Shown here: piece after piece, positions 7,998 through 17,706 of the stretch
How the letters are laid out: the number at the start of each line of letters is the position of its first letter
How positions within the stretch are numbered: the first letter of the stretch is position 1
Assembly: GCA_963725415.1 (NCBI GenBank)
Contig: CAVRZY010000225.1
Location: 1-32,223 of the forward strand
Source: CAVRZY01 sp963725415
Lineage (GTDB): Bacteria; Acidobacteriota; Terriglobia; Bryobacterales; Bryobacteraceae
DNA length: 32,223 nt
Reading direction: 5' to 3'
Program-made: the position numbers and the translations under genes
The notes under the pieces: generated by a model
Databases searched by the model: none
The model's input: the letters and a program-made list of their open reading frames with translations, nothing else
Told to the model about the DNA's origin: nothing

Positions 7998-8645
7998 TTA
8001 CTGAACCAGCCCACGCCGCACGGCGCTCAGCACCAGCTCGGCGGCGCTGTGGACATCCAGCTTTTCCATGATCCGCGTGCGGTGTGTCTCGACGGTGTGC
8101 AGACTGAGCCCTAGCAGAGTCGCGATTTCCTTGTTGCTCCGGCCTTCTGCCAGAAGCTGGTAGATGTGCCGCTCCCGCTCCGTGAGCAGATCGTAGCGGT
8201 CTTCTACGCTATCTGGGGCCGCGATCTGGCTCTCCCGGCTGGCCAGCAGCTCCGCCACGGCCGGGCTGAAGAATGACCGGCCCCGGCAGGCAAGCTGGAT
8301 CGCTCGTATCAGATCCTGCTCGACGGTATCTTTGAGCAGGTATCCCTTCGCTCCGGCCTTCAGCGCCCGGGTGACATACCGCTCGTCGTTGTGCATGCTG
8401 AGGATCAGCACCGCCGTGTGGGGCGACCGGCGCAGGATCTGCGCAGTGGCCTCGATTCCGTTCAGCTCGGCCATCCCGATATCCACGATGGCCACGTCGG
8501 GCTCCAGCTCGCGGGCCAGCTCGACCGCCTGGATGCCCGAGGACGCCTCCGCCACCACGCTGAAATCCGGGTAGCTGTCGAGAATTCTCCGCAGCCCCTG
8601 CCGCAGGATGGCGTGATCGTCGGCCAGCAGAATTCTGATCGCCAT
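7998..8645 (-). CDS. NarL/FixJ-type response regulator
   Basis: An intact 215-residue transcription factor. The receiver domain (1-120) has the acidic pair D9-D10, phospho-acceptor D55 in VAIVDIGMAELNG, the Thr/Ser switch region LILSMHNDE, and the invariant Lys in GAKGYLLKD. A linker leads to a LuxR-type helix-turn-helix (about 150-212): LTERERHIYQLLAEGRSNKE, then THRTRIMEKLDVHSAAELV. Its ATG overlaps the stop of the kinase gene by one base (TGATG), so translation is coupled and the two form a cognate pair. Target genes are not evident. The divergent spacer beyond the kinase is a candidate because of its repeats. Confidence 0.9.
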   Translation of the reverse strand: MAIRILLADDHAILRQGLRRILDSYPDFSVVAEASSGIQAVELARELEPDVAIVDIGMAELNGIEATAQILRRSPHTAVLILSMHNDERYVTRALKAGAKGYLLKDTVEQDLIRAIQLACRGRSFFSPAVAELLASRESQIAAPDSVEDRYDLLTERERHIYQLLAEGRSNKEIATLLGLSLHTVETHRTRIMEKLDVHSAAELVLSAVRRGLVQ

Positions 8646-10104
8646 CAGGACTTGACTCCGCCCGCCGCTACCGGGATTTCCAGCCTGGCGCCCGGCTGGA
8701 TCAGGGGTAGAGCAAGCGACAACCGCGTCCCTTTCCCTTCCGTGGACTTGAGTTTCAATACGCCCCCCAGATTGGCAGCCCTTTCCCGCATCCCCAGAAT
8801 CCCCAACCCCGCCCGGCCGATCGGTGCCCCGCTCTTGTCCACCGCGAAACCTCGCCCGTTGTCCTCGATCTGAACCGTCAGCGCCTGCTCTGTCTGGCGC
8901 ACTCGAAGACGGACTTCTGTGGCGCCGGCGTGCTTTTCGCAGTTGTTCAGCGCCTCCTGCACCACCCGGTAGACGCAGGTCTTGTGGGCGTCCGGCAGAG
9001 GCTCCTGAAGTCCCTCCCCGGCGAACGAGCAGCGGATCCCGGAACGCCGGATGAAATCTTCCACCTGCCATTGCAGGGCCGGCTCCAGACCCAGATCATC
9101 CAGCAGTGCCGGCCTGAGCAGCAGAGAGGTGTTGCGCACCGATTGCAGTGTCCTCTCCACCAGCGCCCGCGCTTGCTCCAGCCGGGCCTGTGTCTCGGGC
9201 GAGCCCCCCTCCACCCCGCCAGGGCGTGGGAGATCTCGATGCGCAGCGCTGTCAGGGTCTGGCCGATCTCATCGTGCAACTCCCGTGACAGCCGCTTCCG
9301 CTCGTCCTCCTGGATCTCCAGCAAGCGCGCCGACAACTGCTCCAGGTCCTTCTTGGCCTGGGTCACTTCTTCGAACCGTCGCAGGCCTTCCCTTTCCAGC
9401 CGCCCCGCGTAGCTCAGGCTGAACCGGGCTACCATCAATCCCAGCAGCACGGAAAACGCCACCACGCCCGAGAGCCAAAGCATGGCCGCCCGCCGGCTCC
9501 GCGCGAACTCCGCCTCGCTGTTCTTGAGAACGCTCTCATTCACCGTCGCCAGTTCGCGCAGCAGATCGCCGGCCGCATTGCGCCGGGGCACTACCTCCGA
9601 TTGCACGAACTGGTAGGCTCGGCTGCGCCTCATTTCCTGGGTCCACCCCAGGGTTGACTCCAAAACGGTCCAGAATTCCTGGACGTTCGCTCGCACCTTG
9701 GGGAAGGACCCGTTTCCGGCAGCCGTGAGCTGCAATTCGTCCAGGGTTGCGTTGGCATCCGCCTTCAGAGCTTGAAGCTGCTTCCGGAAGATCTCGGCGC
9801 GGTCCCCTTGCTGACTCAATAGAAAGTCGCGCGTGTAGATCGAGGCCAGATACAGCAGCCTGCGAATCCGGTACAGCGTGTCCCCTTGCTGGACGAAGCG
9901 GTGGTAGATCTCAGCCGTCTGCCGGGAAGCGGTGTCCTGAATCCGGTAGGTCTCCACGGCCGAGAAAACCAGCAGCGCCACCATTGCCCCGAAACCCAGC
10001 CGCAGTCCCGCCACCTTGCTCAGGCGGGCGCGCCTTGGCGAGCCTTCCCCATGCTTGCTGCGCAGAAATGACACTGCCGCTTCATAGCCTACCAAATCGG
10101 GCAC
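8645..10104 (-). CDS. NarL-system sensor histidine kinase (HisKA_3; one frameshift)
   Basis: About 487 residues once a frameshift near 9215 is bridged. There is a membrane helix at about 33-50, then an extracytoplasmic helical domain of about 155 residues (51-206) resembling a four-helix-bundle/CHASE3-type sensor, then a second helix at about 207-228. A coiled linker leads to the dimerisation/phosphotransfer segment EDERKRLSRELHDEIGQTL with H277. The ATPase has CVYRVVQEALNNCEKHA (N-box), EDNGRGF (G1) and GLGILGMRERAANLGG (G2). This is the NarX/DesK type. The signal is unknown. The start at 10104 is the first ATG, and a later start is possible. It precedes and overlaps its response regulator and is divergent from glmS. 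Confidence 0.85.
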
Positions 10105-10118
10105 CTGTAGATTGATTG

Positions 10119-10204
10119 ATTGACGATTGATTCATTGACGATTGCACTGCGGCCGCCGGGCGTGCCTCCGCCAATCGTCAATGAGAAAATCGGCAATCGT
10201 CAAT
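10119..10204. repeat. Four-copy ATTGACGATTG array, two direct and two inverted
   Basis: ATTGACGATTG occurs exactly at 10119-10129 and 10134-10144. Its reverse complement CAATCGTCAAT occurs exactly at 10172-10182 and 10194-10204. The copies nest, so the spacer could fold as one broken hairpin. It lies between the divergent histidine kinase and glmS. It could be paired binding sites for a dimeric regulator, or a decayed repeat of the tandem TTGACGA type. Confidence 0.75.
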
Positions 10205-10253
10205 CTCCCGGTACGGCCGCTCCGCCCCCGGGCCCCTCCGGCTGGGTTGCCTC

Positions 10254-10259
10254 TACAAT
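10254..10259 (+). promoter_or_regulatory. -10 element of glmS, probably giving a leaderless mRNA
   Basis: TACAAT ends 7 nt before the glmS ATG, which puts the expected transcription start at or within a base or two of the start codon. There is no Shine-Dalgarno sequence before the ATG. No good -35 hexamer is seen 17 bp upstream. Leaderless initiation is an inference from spacing. Confidence 0.4.
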
Positions 10260-10265
10260 GAAGCT

Positions 10266-12120
<1,855 letters not shown>

Positions 12121-12221
12121 GACAGTCAAGCACCGGCCGGGAGTCCCTGCATCGGCCTCTGCCCCCGTGTCTTTTGTGTTACGCTGTGGCCGTAGTGCCA
12201 CCACAAACACAAGGAGCGGGT

Positions 12222-13184
12222 ATGAGCATTTCCAGACGAGAGTTCCTCGAAGCCGCAGCTCTCGGCGGCGCGGCAGTTTCCTCTGCCTTGGGCGCGGAAG
12301 CTGCCCAGGGCGGCGCCATCCCTACGCGCGTGTTGGGACGAACCGGCGTCAAGGTGACCATCCTGGTCTTCGGAGCCGGCAGCCGCTTCCTCATGTACAA
12401 GCCCGAGGACAAGGCCATCGAGGCCCTCAATCACGCCCTCGATCTGGGCATCAACTACGTCGATAGCGCCTACGGCTACGGCAACGGGCAGAGCGAGACC
12501 CTGGTGGGCAAAGTCATGGCCACCCGCCGTAAGGAAGTCTTCCTGGTCACCAAGATCAACCGCCGCAACGCCGATGAAGCCATGCGCATCTTCGAGGGAA
12601 GCCTCAAGCGCCTCCAGACCGATCACGTCGATCTTCTCCACATCCACGGGCTGGGCGACGAGAACGATCTGGCCGCCGTCGAGGCCAAGGACGGCTTCCT
12701 GAACGTGATGCTCAAGCTCCGCGACCAGAAGGTCGCCCGCTTCATCGGCGTCTCCTGCCACGACGATCCGGTCGTCCTCAAGACCGCCCTGGAGCGCCAC
12801 GATTTCGATTGCACCCAAATGGCGCTTAACGCCGCGCTGGTCGGGGCCGGCCGCAAGAACCTCACCCGCGCCGACTGCTTTGAGACCATTGCCCTGCCCG
12901 TAGCCAGGCGCAAGAAGCTGGGCATCATCGCCATGAAGGTCTTCGCTCAGGAAAAAATCCTCGGCCGCGCCCCCGTGGACACCCTCCTGCGCTACTCCAT
13001 GTCCCTGCCGGTGAGCGCCGTCGTGGTCGGCATGCCCAAGCTCGAGCACATCGATCACAACGTCGAGGTCGCCAAGACTTTCCGGCCCCTGCCCAAATCC
13101 GAGATGCGCAAGTTGTCGGAGGCCATTTCAGCCACCGACAAGGCCGCCCTGGACCGCTTCTTCCGCGACCACGTGGACGCGTAA
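12222..13184 (+). CDS. Tat-exported aldo/keto reductase
   Basis: An intact 320-residue protein. It begins with a twin-arginine signal SRREFLEAAALGGAAVSSAL (about 1-30), so the folded, NADPH-loaded enzyme would be exported. The TIM-barrel follows: TRVLGRTGVKVTILVFGAG; GINYVDSAYGYGNGQSE with catalytic Asp and Tyr; VFLVTKINRRN with Lys; and LLHIHGLGD with His, completing the tetrad. The C-terminal part (VVVGMPKLEHIDHNVEV) matches the AKR group often seen with Tat signals in soil bacteria. No C-terminal ferredoxin-like cysteines are present. AAGGAG (12211-12216) lies 5 nt before the ATG. The substrate is unknown. It follows glmS by 100 bp on the same strand. Confidence 0.88.
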   Translation: MSISRREFLEAAALGGAAVSSALGAEAAQGGAIPTRVLGRTGVKVTILVFGAGSRFLMYKPEDKAIEALNHALDLGINYVDSAYGYGNGQSETLVGKVMATRRKEVFLVTKINRRNADEAMRIFEGSLKRLQTDHVDLLHIHGLGDENDLAAVEAKDGFLNVMLKLRDQKVARFIGVSCHDDPVVLKTALERHDFDCTQMALNAALVGAGRKNLTRADCFETIALPVARRKKLGIIAMKVFAQEKILGRAPVDTLLRYSMSLPVSAVVVGMPKLEHIDHNVEVAKTFRPLPKSEMRKLSEAISATDKAALDRFFRDHVDA

Positions 13185-13460
13185 CCTGTTACTGGCTGCG
13201 GCATTGCCGGCCGGGCCATGAAGGTCTCCCTCCCTGGCCCTGGCTCTTACCGGTCAGGCTTCCATCGACGACCTGAACCCTGGTTTCTCTCCAGAAGTCG
13301 AATCGCTGGGCGCAACAAGGCGGTTCGGTTCCGTCTTCTGCCACCAGTGACCGGGGCATGCCACACCTGTTAGCGGCTCGGGCTGGAGGCACCTTGGCGC
13401 ATCTTCGCCTTTTCTTCGCAAAAAAGTGATTCTAAAAGGCTAAATTCCTTAGATTCCCAC
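13185..13460. other. Intergenic spacer without recognisable gene
   Basis: About 276 bp between the reductase stop and the dcw promoter. A 67-codon open frame on the minus strand (13189-13392) has no ribosome site and a composition (Arg, Gln, Cys, Pro) unlike a protein. No tRNA, terminator with T-tract or repeat array was seen. The last 70 bp becomes AT-rich just before the promoter. Confidence 0.5.
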
Positions 13461-13489
13461 TTGAAACGGTGCCCAGTGCAGTCTACAAT
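13461..13489 (+). promoter_or_regulatory. Promoter of the division and cell wall cluster
   Basis: TTGAAA (13461-13466) and TACAAT (13484-13489) are separated by exactly 17 bp. Both are close to consensus and lie in locally AT-rich DNA. The expected transcription start (about 13496) falls at the first of the TGG repeats, so a repressor bound there would block this promoter. Confidence 0.7.
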
Positions 13490-13492
13490 CGT

Positions 13493-13530
13493 TGGTGGTA
13501 AAATCTGGTAAAAAGGTGGCCGGAAAGTGG
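13493..13530 (+). promoter_or_regulatory. Candidate MraZ operator: phased TGG repeats
   Basis: TGG triplets recur at 13496, 13506, 13517 and 13528, i.e. every 10-11 bp. The first two are in identical TGGTA contexts. MraZ proteins are known to bind direct repeats of TGGGN with about 10-bp spacing ahead of mraZ. The match here is to spacing and to TGG, not to the full TGGG. The third copy overlaps the ribosome site AAGGTGG and the fourth the GTG start. Confidence 0.45.
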
Positions 13531-14012
13531 CGCAGGACTCGTCTCATCCCAATTCGCCGCATCCGCCCCGGGCCATATACACCTCCCGGGTTGACGATAA
13601 GGGCCGCCTAAAGCTCCCCAAAGACTTCGAGGCCTTCCTGCGCACTTTCCCGGAACAACAGTTCTTCGTTACCACCCTGGACGGAGAGGTCATCCGTATC
13701 TATCCTATCGCAGTCTGGTTGGAGAACGAAGAGTTTTTTGAAGCGCATCAGGAAGATGCGGAGATTTCGGAGGATGTCGCCTTTTCGGTCAAAGTCTGGG
13801 GAGCCGAAGCCACCCTGGACAAAGAGGGACGCATCCTGGTGCCCCCGGAGTTGCGGCGCAAGCTGAACATCGAGAACCAGCCCGTCTGGGTCGGCTTCTA
13901 TAAGGGCGCTGTCGAGGTCTACAACGGCACCATCTACAACGAGCGCATGCAGCGCGCCGCCCTGGGGCTGAAGCAGAAACTGGCCGTGCTGCGGCAGAAG
14001 GGGCTGAAGTGA
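13527..14012 (+). CDS. mraZ: Transcriptional regulator MraZ
   Basis: An intact 161-residue protein, DNA-binding autoregulator of the dcw cluster. It has two SpoVT/AbrB-like halves with the DxKGR signatures: SRVDDKGRLKLPKDFEAFL (about 20-38) and LDKEGRILVPPELRRKL (about 96-112). The GTG start is set by AAGGTGG a few nt upstream. It gives a 16-residue Pro/Ser-rich N-terminal extension, making the protein longer than the usual 140-150. It ends 6 nt before rsmH. The candidate operator overlaps its own start, consistent with autoregulation. Confidence 0.92.
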   Translation: MAQDSSHPNSPHPPRAIYTSRVDDKGRLKLPKDFEAFLRTFPEQQFFVTTLDGEVIRIYPIAVWLENEEFFEAHQEDAEISEDVAFSVKVWGAEATLDKEGRILVPPELRRKLNIENQPVWVGFYKGAVEVYNGTIYNERMQRAALGLKQKLAVLRQKGLK

Positions 14013-14018
14013 CGGTGT

Positions 14019-14879
14019 ATGCACCTGCCTGTCCTGCTGAACGAGACCATCCAGTGGCTTGCCCCTCGACCTCACGGTGTCTACCTGGATGCGACCGCGG
14101 GACTGGGAGGGCACACCGCAGCCATCGCCCAGCGCCTGACCACGGGATTAGTGATCGGGAACGACCGCGACGCAGAATCGTTGCAGCTAGCCCGCGCCAA
14201 CACCGCCCAATGGTCCAACCGGATCCGGTTTCATCGCGGAACTTTCTCCGGTTTGAGATCTGCCCTGGGGGAGTTGGCGATCCAGAAGATCGACGGCTTG
14301 CTGGCCGACCTGGGAGCCAGCCGGTTTCAACTGACCGAGGCCGAGCGCGGGTTTTCTCTGGCGGCCGACGGGCCGCTGGATATGCGGATGGATCGCAGCC
14401 GCGGCCTGACCGCGGGCGATCTGCTCAATACCATCACCGAGAAGGAGATCGGCGACCTGCTGTTCCAGCAAGCCGAAGAAAGGAGGGCTCGGAGGATAGC
14501 CAGAGCAATCGTTCGAGCGCGGCCCATCCGCAGCACGTTGCATCTTGCTCGGGTTGTGGAACAGGCCGCGCCTCGAACGGGCCGCCTGCATCCTGCCACC
14601 CTCACTTTCCTAGCTTTGCGTCGCGCTGTCAATCAGGAACAACAGGAGCTGGAGGCTCTGCTCGAGACGGCGCCCCATCTGGTGGCCCCAGGTGGCCGCA
14701 TCGTCATCATCTCCTTCATGTCACTGGAAGATCGAAGAGTCAAGGAATCCTTCCGAGACCTGGCCCGGCAGGGACGTGCGGCGTTGCTCACCCGCCATGT
14801 GGTCAGGCCGTCCCAACAGGAGGTGCGAAACAATCCGGCCGCGCGTAGCGCCAAGCTGCGGGCCCTGGAGCTGAAGTAG
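14019..14879 (+). CDS. rsmH: 16S rRNA m4C1402 methyltransferase RsmH (divergent)
   Basis: An intact 286-residue SAM-dependent methyltransferase of the 30S decoding site. It starts MHLPVLLNETIQWL. DATAGLGGHT and GNDRDAESLQLA form the SAM pocket. FQLTEAERGFSLAADGPLDMRMD is the family signature, and NNPAARSAKLRALE is the usual C-terminus. Some near-invariant positions differ: SFMSLEDR has Met234 where SFHSLEDR has His, and PATLTFLALRRAVN replaces the usual PATRTFQALRIAVN. No frameshift is seen, so these look like real substitutions. It lies between mraZ and the ftsL-like gene and is translated in the same direction with short gaps. Confidence 0.9.
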   Translation: MHLPVLLNETIQWLAPRPHGVYLDATAGLGGHTAAIAQRLTTGLVIGNDRDAESLQLARANTAQWSNRIRFHRGTFSGLRSALGELAIQKIDGLLADLGASRFQLTEAERGFSLAADGPLDMRMDRSRGLTAGDLLNTITEKEIGDLLFQQAEERRARRIARAIVRARPIRSTLHLARVVEQAAPRTGRLHPATLTFLALRRAVNQEQQELEALLETAPHLVAPGGRIVIISFMSLEDRRVKESFRDLARQGRAALLTRHVVRPSQQEVRNNPAARSAKLRALELK

Positions 14880-14896
14880 CGGGGGGAATAGGAATC

Positions 14897-15388
14897 ATGG
14901 CTACACTGGCAGCATTTTTCCGACGCATGGACGCGGAGGCGATCTCGCTGGAGAGCGCTTCCCAACAGGACCGGGTGGAGGCGCTGAATGCTTTCCGCGT
15001 GCGGCCCATCCCCAACGAGGATGTGTACTTTTTCTCGAAGAAGATCGACAACAGCCAGGTGGTGCGACAGGCCGATCCCGGGGCCGCACGAAAATGTTGG
15101 GGGGCCCTCGGCATCTCCTGGTTGGGCGTGCTGGTGGTGATGGCCTGCCTGTTGCCGCACTTGCTGGGCATGATCGCCGGATACCAGATCTACCTCCTGG
15201 AACGGGACCACACTACCCTGGTCAACGAAAAGGCGACCCTGGAACTGGAGGAAGCTGCACTGCTAAGCCCCCAGCGCATGGAGGAGCTGGCCCGGGAAAT
15301 GCTGCTGGTTGACCCGACCCCCGAGCAGGTTCACTTCATCAATCCGCAGGCCGACAGTGCCCTGGCCCTCAACGTGCCCACCAAGTGA
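14897..15388 (+). CDS. ftsL: FtsL-type divisome protein with long cytoplasmic N-terminus
   Basis: 163 residues, bitopic. The N-terminal cytoplasmic part (about 1-70) includes RVRPIPNEDVYFFSKKIDNS and QVVRQADP, a block I associate with acidobacterial homologues. One membrane helix spans about 75-93 (WLGVLVVMACLLPHLLGMI). It is followed by a coiled coil (about 97-130, with YLLERDHTTLVNEKATLELE) and REMLLVDPTPEQVHFI. FtsL with FtsB and FtsQ activates septal synthesis. Sequence alone cannot separate FtsL from FtsB/DivIC; position between rsmH and ftsI argues for FtsL. Its stop overlaps the ftsI GTG (GTGA), so translation is coupled. Confidence 0.8.
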   Translation: MATLAAFFRRMDAEAISLESASQQDRVEALNAFRVRPIPNEDVYFFSKKIDNSQVVRQADPGAARKCWGALGISWLGVLVVMACLLPHLLGMIAGYQIYLLERDHTTLVNEKATLELEEAALLSPQRMEELAREMLLVDPTPEQVHFINPQADSALALNVPTK

Positions 15389-17499
15389 ATGAAAGCGGCA
15401 GCGTGGAGGGGCCACAGGTGGACCGGTCATCGAGGGCACGCACCACAACTCGCTTGGCGGTCCTGGCTGGCTTGGCCTTCTTGTGGGCGTTCTTCATCCT
15501 TTGCCGCCTAGTCTACCTCCAGGTCGCTTGTCATGAGGCGCTGGAAGCCCAGGCCCGAAAGCAGCATCTCAAGGTAGTGCCGGTCCACGCCCTCCGAGGC
15601 GCCATCTTCGATCGCTCCGGGCGCATTCTGGCCAAAAGCCTGCCTTTGGAGTCGGTCTGCATCAATCCCCTACGCTTACCCGACTCCGCGGTTGCGGCCG
15701 ACCTGCTTTCCAGCATTCTGAACCTGGATCGTCATAAGCTGCTTCAGAAGATTCAGGCTCCGGGCGGCTGCGCTGCCTGCCACCGCTCCAGGCGGCGCGG
15801 GTTTCTGTGGGTGAAGCGGAAGATCAGCCCGGACGAATCCGCGCGCCTCCGCAGCGTGGATCTGGACTGGATCGAGTTCCGCACCGAAAGCCAGAGATAC
15901 TACCCCAACGGTTCCCTGGCCGCCCATGTGATCGGCGCCGTCGATTATGACGAGATGGGCAACCTGGGGCTCGAGCAAAGCCTGAATGGCGAACTCCGTG
16001 GCCAGCCGGGATGGGTGAAGGCGTTGGTAGATGTAAAAAAACGAAACATCGAATCCCAGGTCTGGGCCCAGGCCCGCGCCGGCACCGATGTCACCTTGGC
16101 TCTGGACGCAGAGATTCAGTTCGTTGCCGAGCGGGAACTGAAGGCGGCCGCAGAATTCTACCGTGCGGCCACCGGAAGCGTCGTGGTAATGCGGCCCAAT
16201 ACCGGCGAGATCCTGGCCATGGCCAGTTACCCGGGCCTCGATCCCAACCTCCCTCCACAGCCCGACGAGGATCCCTCCAAGCGCTTCGATCAGCCCGTCT
16301 CGGTGCCCTTCGAACCGGGCTCCGTTTTCAAGATCGTTACTGTTTCGGCGGCGCTTGACACCGCCACCCTTCGGCCTGACAGCCCCATCCAGTGTGGCAC
16401 CGGCCAGATGAACTTGTTCGGGCGGGTCATTCACGAAGCCAAGACTGGCTATGGCACGCTCTCGATGGCCGACGTCCTGGCCCGCTCCAGCAACATCGGC
16501 GCTATCCAGATCGCGCTCAAGGTGGGTGACCGGCGGCTCTTGGATTACGTTCGCCGCTTCGGATTCGGCAGCAGGACCGGCGTTCCGCTGCCCGCCGAGT
16601 CTACGGGGAGGGTCAGAGACTGGCGCTCGAAGCTGTGGACCAAGAGTTCCATCGGGTCGGTAGCCATGGGCCACGAAATCAGCGTCACCACCCTGCAACT
16701 GGCGCAGGCTTGCTCGGTCATCGCCAATGGCGGGATGCTGGTGAAACCGCGCCTCATCCTGCAGCGCCAGAAACCGGGCGCGAAGCCCCAGGCCGAGCCC
16801 TTCGAACCCCCTCGCCAGGTGTTGAAGCCCGAGAACGCCATCGCCATGCGAAAGATGATGGAAGGGGTCGTGGTGCAACCCTACGGCACCGGCCGGAGGG
16901 CGCGCCTGAAGGGCTACACCTCCGGCGGCAAGACCGGTTCGGCCCAGATTTACGACAAGGCCAGCGGGCGCTACACGCACTTTTACAACGCCTCGTTCGT
17001 GGGATTCACGCCGCTCACCAACCCGGCCGTTGTCGTGGCGGTCGTCCTGAATGGAGTCAGGGTCTTCGGTGGCGTGGCCGCCGCGCCGGTGTTTCGTGCT
17101 GTGGCGACGGAGACTATACGCATGCTGAATGTGCCCAAAGACCTGCCGGAAAACCTGCCCGAGCCGGAGACCGAAACAGTCGAGGCTGACGATCTGGCCA
17201 TCGCCGCGCTGGGGGCGCCGCCGGAGGATTTGGCGCCACTCGAGCTGCCTGTGGCGGCGCCCCTGGCGGCTGCTGCGGCAGCCCCGCCGTCTGCTCCTGC
17301 TGCGGCGCCGCTTCCCGTCAGGACCTTCGGCCCGACCATCCCCAGCTTCACCGGCAAGACTATGCGCGCCGTCCTGGAGGAATCTTTGGCCTACGGCATG
17401 CGCGTGGAAGTCATCGGCAGCGGAATCGCCCACGGACAGAACCCGCCGGCCGGCAGCTTCCTGTCGCCCGGCCAGCGCGTGCGCGTCGAGTTTCAGTGA
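15385..17499 (+). CDS. ftsI: Septal peptidoglycan transpeptidase FtsI/PBP3 with PASTA domain
   Basis: An intact 704-residue class B penicillin-binding protein that crosslinks septal peptidoglycan with FtsW. The membrane anchor is at about 23-42. The N-terminal pedestal has RGAIFDRSGRILA. The catalytic motifs are S313-V-F-K316 (EPGSVFK), S368-S-N370 and K516-T-G518 (GGKTGSAQ). After about residue 590, a Pro/Ala/Glu linker of about 50 residues leads to one C-terminal PASTA domain (IPSFTGKTMRAVLEESLAYG onward). C129-A-A-C132-H133 in the pedestal is a CxxCH pattern not expected in this family. The GTG start overlaps the ftsL stop by 4 bp. Unlike the rest of the cluster, it is followed by a 230-bp gap. 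Confidence 0.93.
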   Translation: MNESGSVEGPQVDRSSRARTTTRLAVLAGLAFLWAFFILCRLVYLQVACHEALEAQARKQHLKVVPVHALRGAIFDRSGRILAKSLPLESVCINPLRLPDSAVAADLLSSILNLDRHKLLQKIQAPGGCAACHRSRRRGFLWVKRKISPDESARLRSVDLDWIEFRTESQRYYPNGSLAAHVIGAVDYDEMGNLGLEQSLNGELRGQPGWVKALVDVKKRNIESQVWAQARAGTDVTLALDAEIQFVAERELKAAAEFYRAATGSVVVMRPNTGEILAMASYPGLDPNLPPQPDEDPSKRFDQPVSVPFEPGSVFKIVTVSAALDTATLRPDSPIQCGTGQMNLFGRVIHEAKTGYGTLSMADVLARSSNIGAIQIALKVGDRRLLDYVRRFGFGSRTGVPLPAESTGRVRDWRSKLWTKSSIGSVAMGHEISVTTLQLAQACSVIANGGMLVKPRLILQRQKPGAKPQAEPFEPPRQVLKPENAIAMRKMMEGVVVQPYGTGRRARLKGYTSGGKTGSAQIYDKASGRYTHFYNASFVGFTPLTNPAVVVAVVLNGVRVFGGVAAAPVFRAVATETIRMLNVPKDLPENLPEPETETVEADDLAIAALGAPPEDLAPLELPVAAPLAAAAAAPPSAPAAAPLPVRTFGPTIPSFTGKTMRAVLEESLAYGMRVEVIGSGIAHGQNPPAGSFLSPGQRVRVEFQ

Positions 17500-17503
17500 A
17501 AGG

Positions 17504-17520
17504 AGCCATCAGCCATCAGC
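17504..17520. repeat. Heptamer repeat AGCCATC, left side of the ftsI-murE gap
   Basis: AGCCATC is repeated at 17504-17510 and 17511-17517 and continues AGC, straight after the ftsI stop. Seven-base tandem units of this type also occur at the other end of the same gap with a different sequence. Confidence 0.55.
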
Positions 17521-17560
17521 CCTCCGCCTTCAGCTCAACCTCGACGCTCCCCGGTGTGTG

Positions 17561-17706
17561 CTAGTGTGCTGTCCCACTCAAGATCTGACGGTATGCTCTG
17601 GAGTAGGGTGGTCCCCCTGGCCGCGCCCAGCCCGACCAGGGGGTCGGGCTGCGGGCGAGGGCGCCCGCCCTACCATTGGCAAGAATTGGGAGGGACAGCA
17701 CACTAG
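17561..17706. mobile_element. MITE-like element, 146 bp, 15-bp terminal inverted repeats
   Basis: Perfect termini CTAGTGTGCTGTCCC (17561-17575) and GGGACAGCACACTAG (17692-17706). The match goes on imperfectly for six more bases (19 of 21 overall). The outermost CTAG suggests insertion at a TA within CTAG, as IS630/Tc1-mariner elements do. The interior has no coding capacity. It holds a perfect 10-bp hairpin, CAGCCCGACC/GGTCGGGCTG (17628-17651), and a GC-rich GGGCG/CGCCC stretch. It splits ftsI from murE. The family assignment is inferred from the termini only. Confidence 0.65.

Noticed and set aside
10205..10265. glmS ribozyme/riboswitch upstream of glmS
   Set aside because: The region before the ATG is too short after the likely start site and lacks any recognisable ribozyme core.
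13189..13392. 67-codon open frame on the minus strand ahead of mraZ
   Set aside because: No ribosome site, no hydrophobic or domain pattern, and odd composition; treated as spacer.
15676..17433. 585-codon open frame antisense to ftsI
   Set aside because: Composition is a mirror of a GC-rich coding strand (Gly, Asp, His, Arg rich), with no domain and no ribosome site. The plus strand encodes an unmistakable FtsI.
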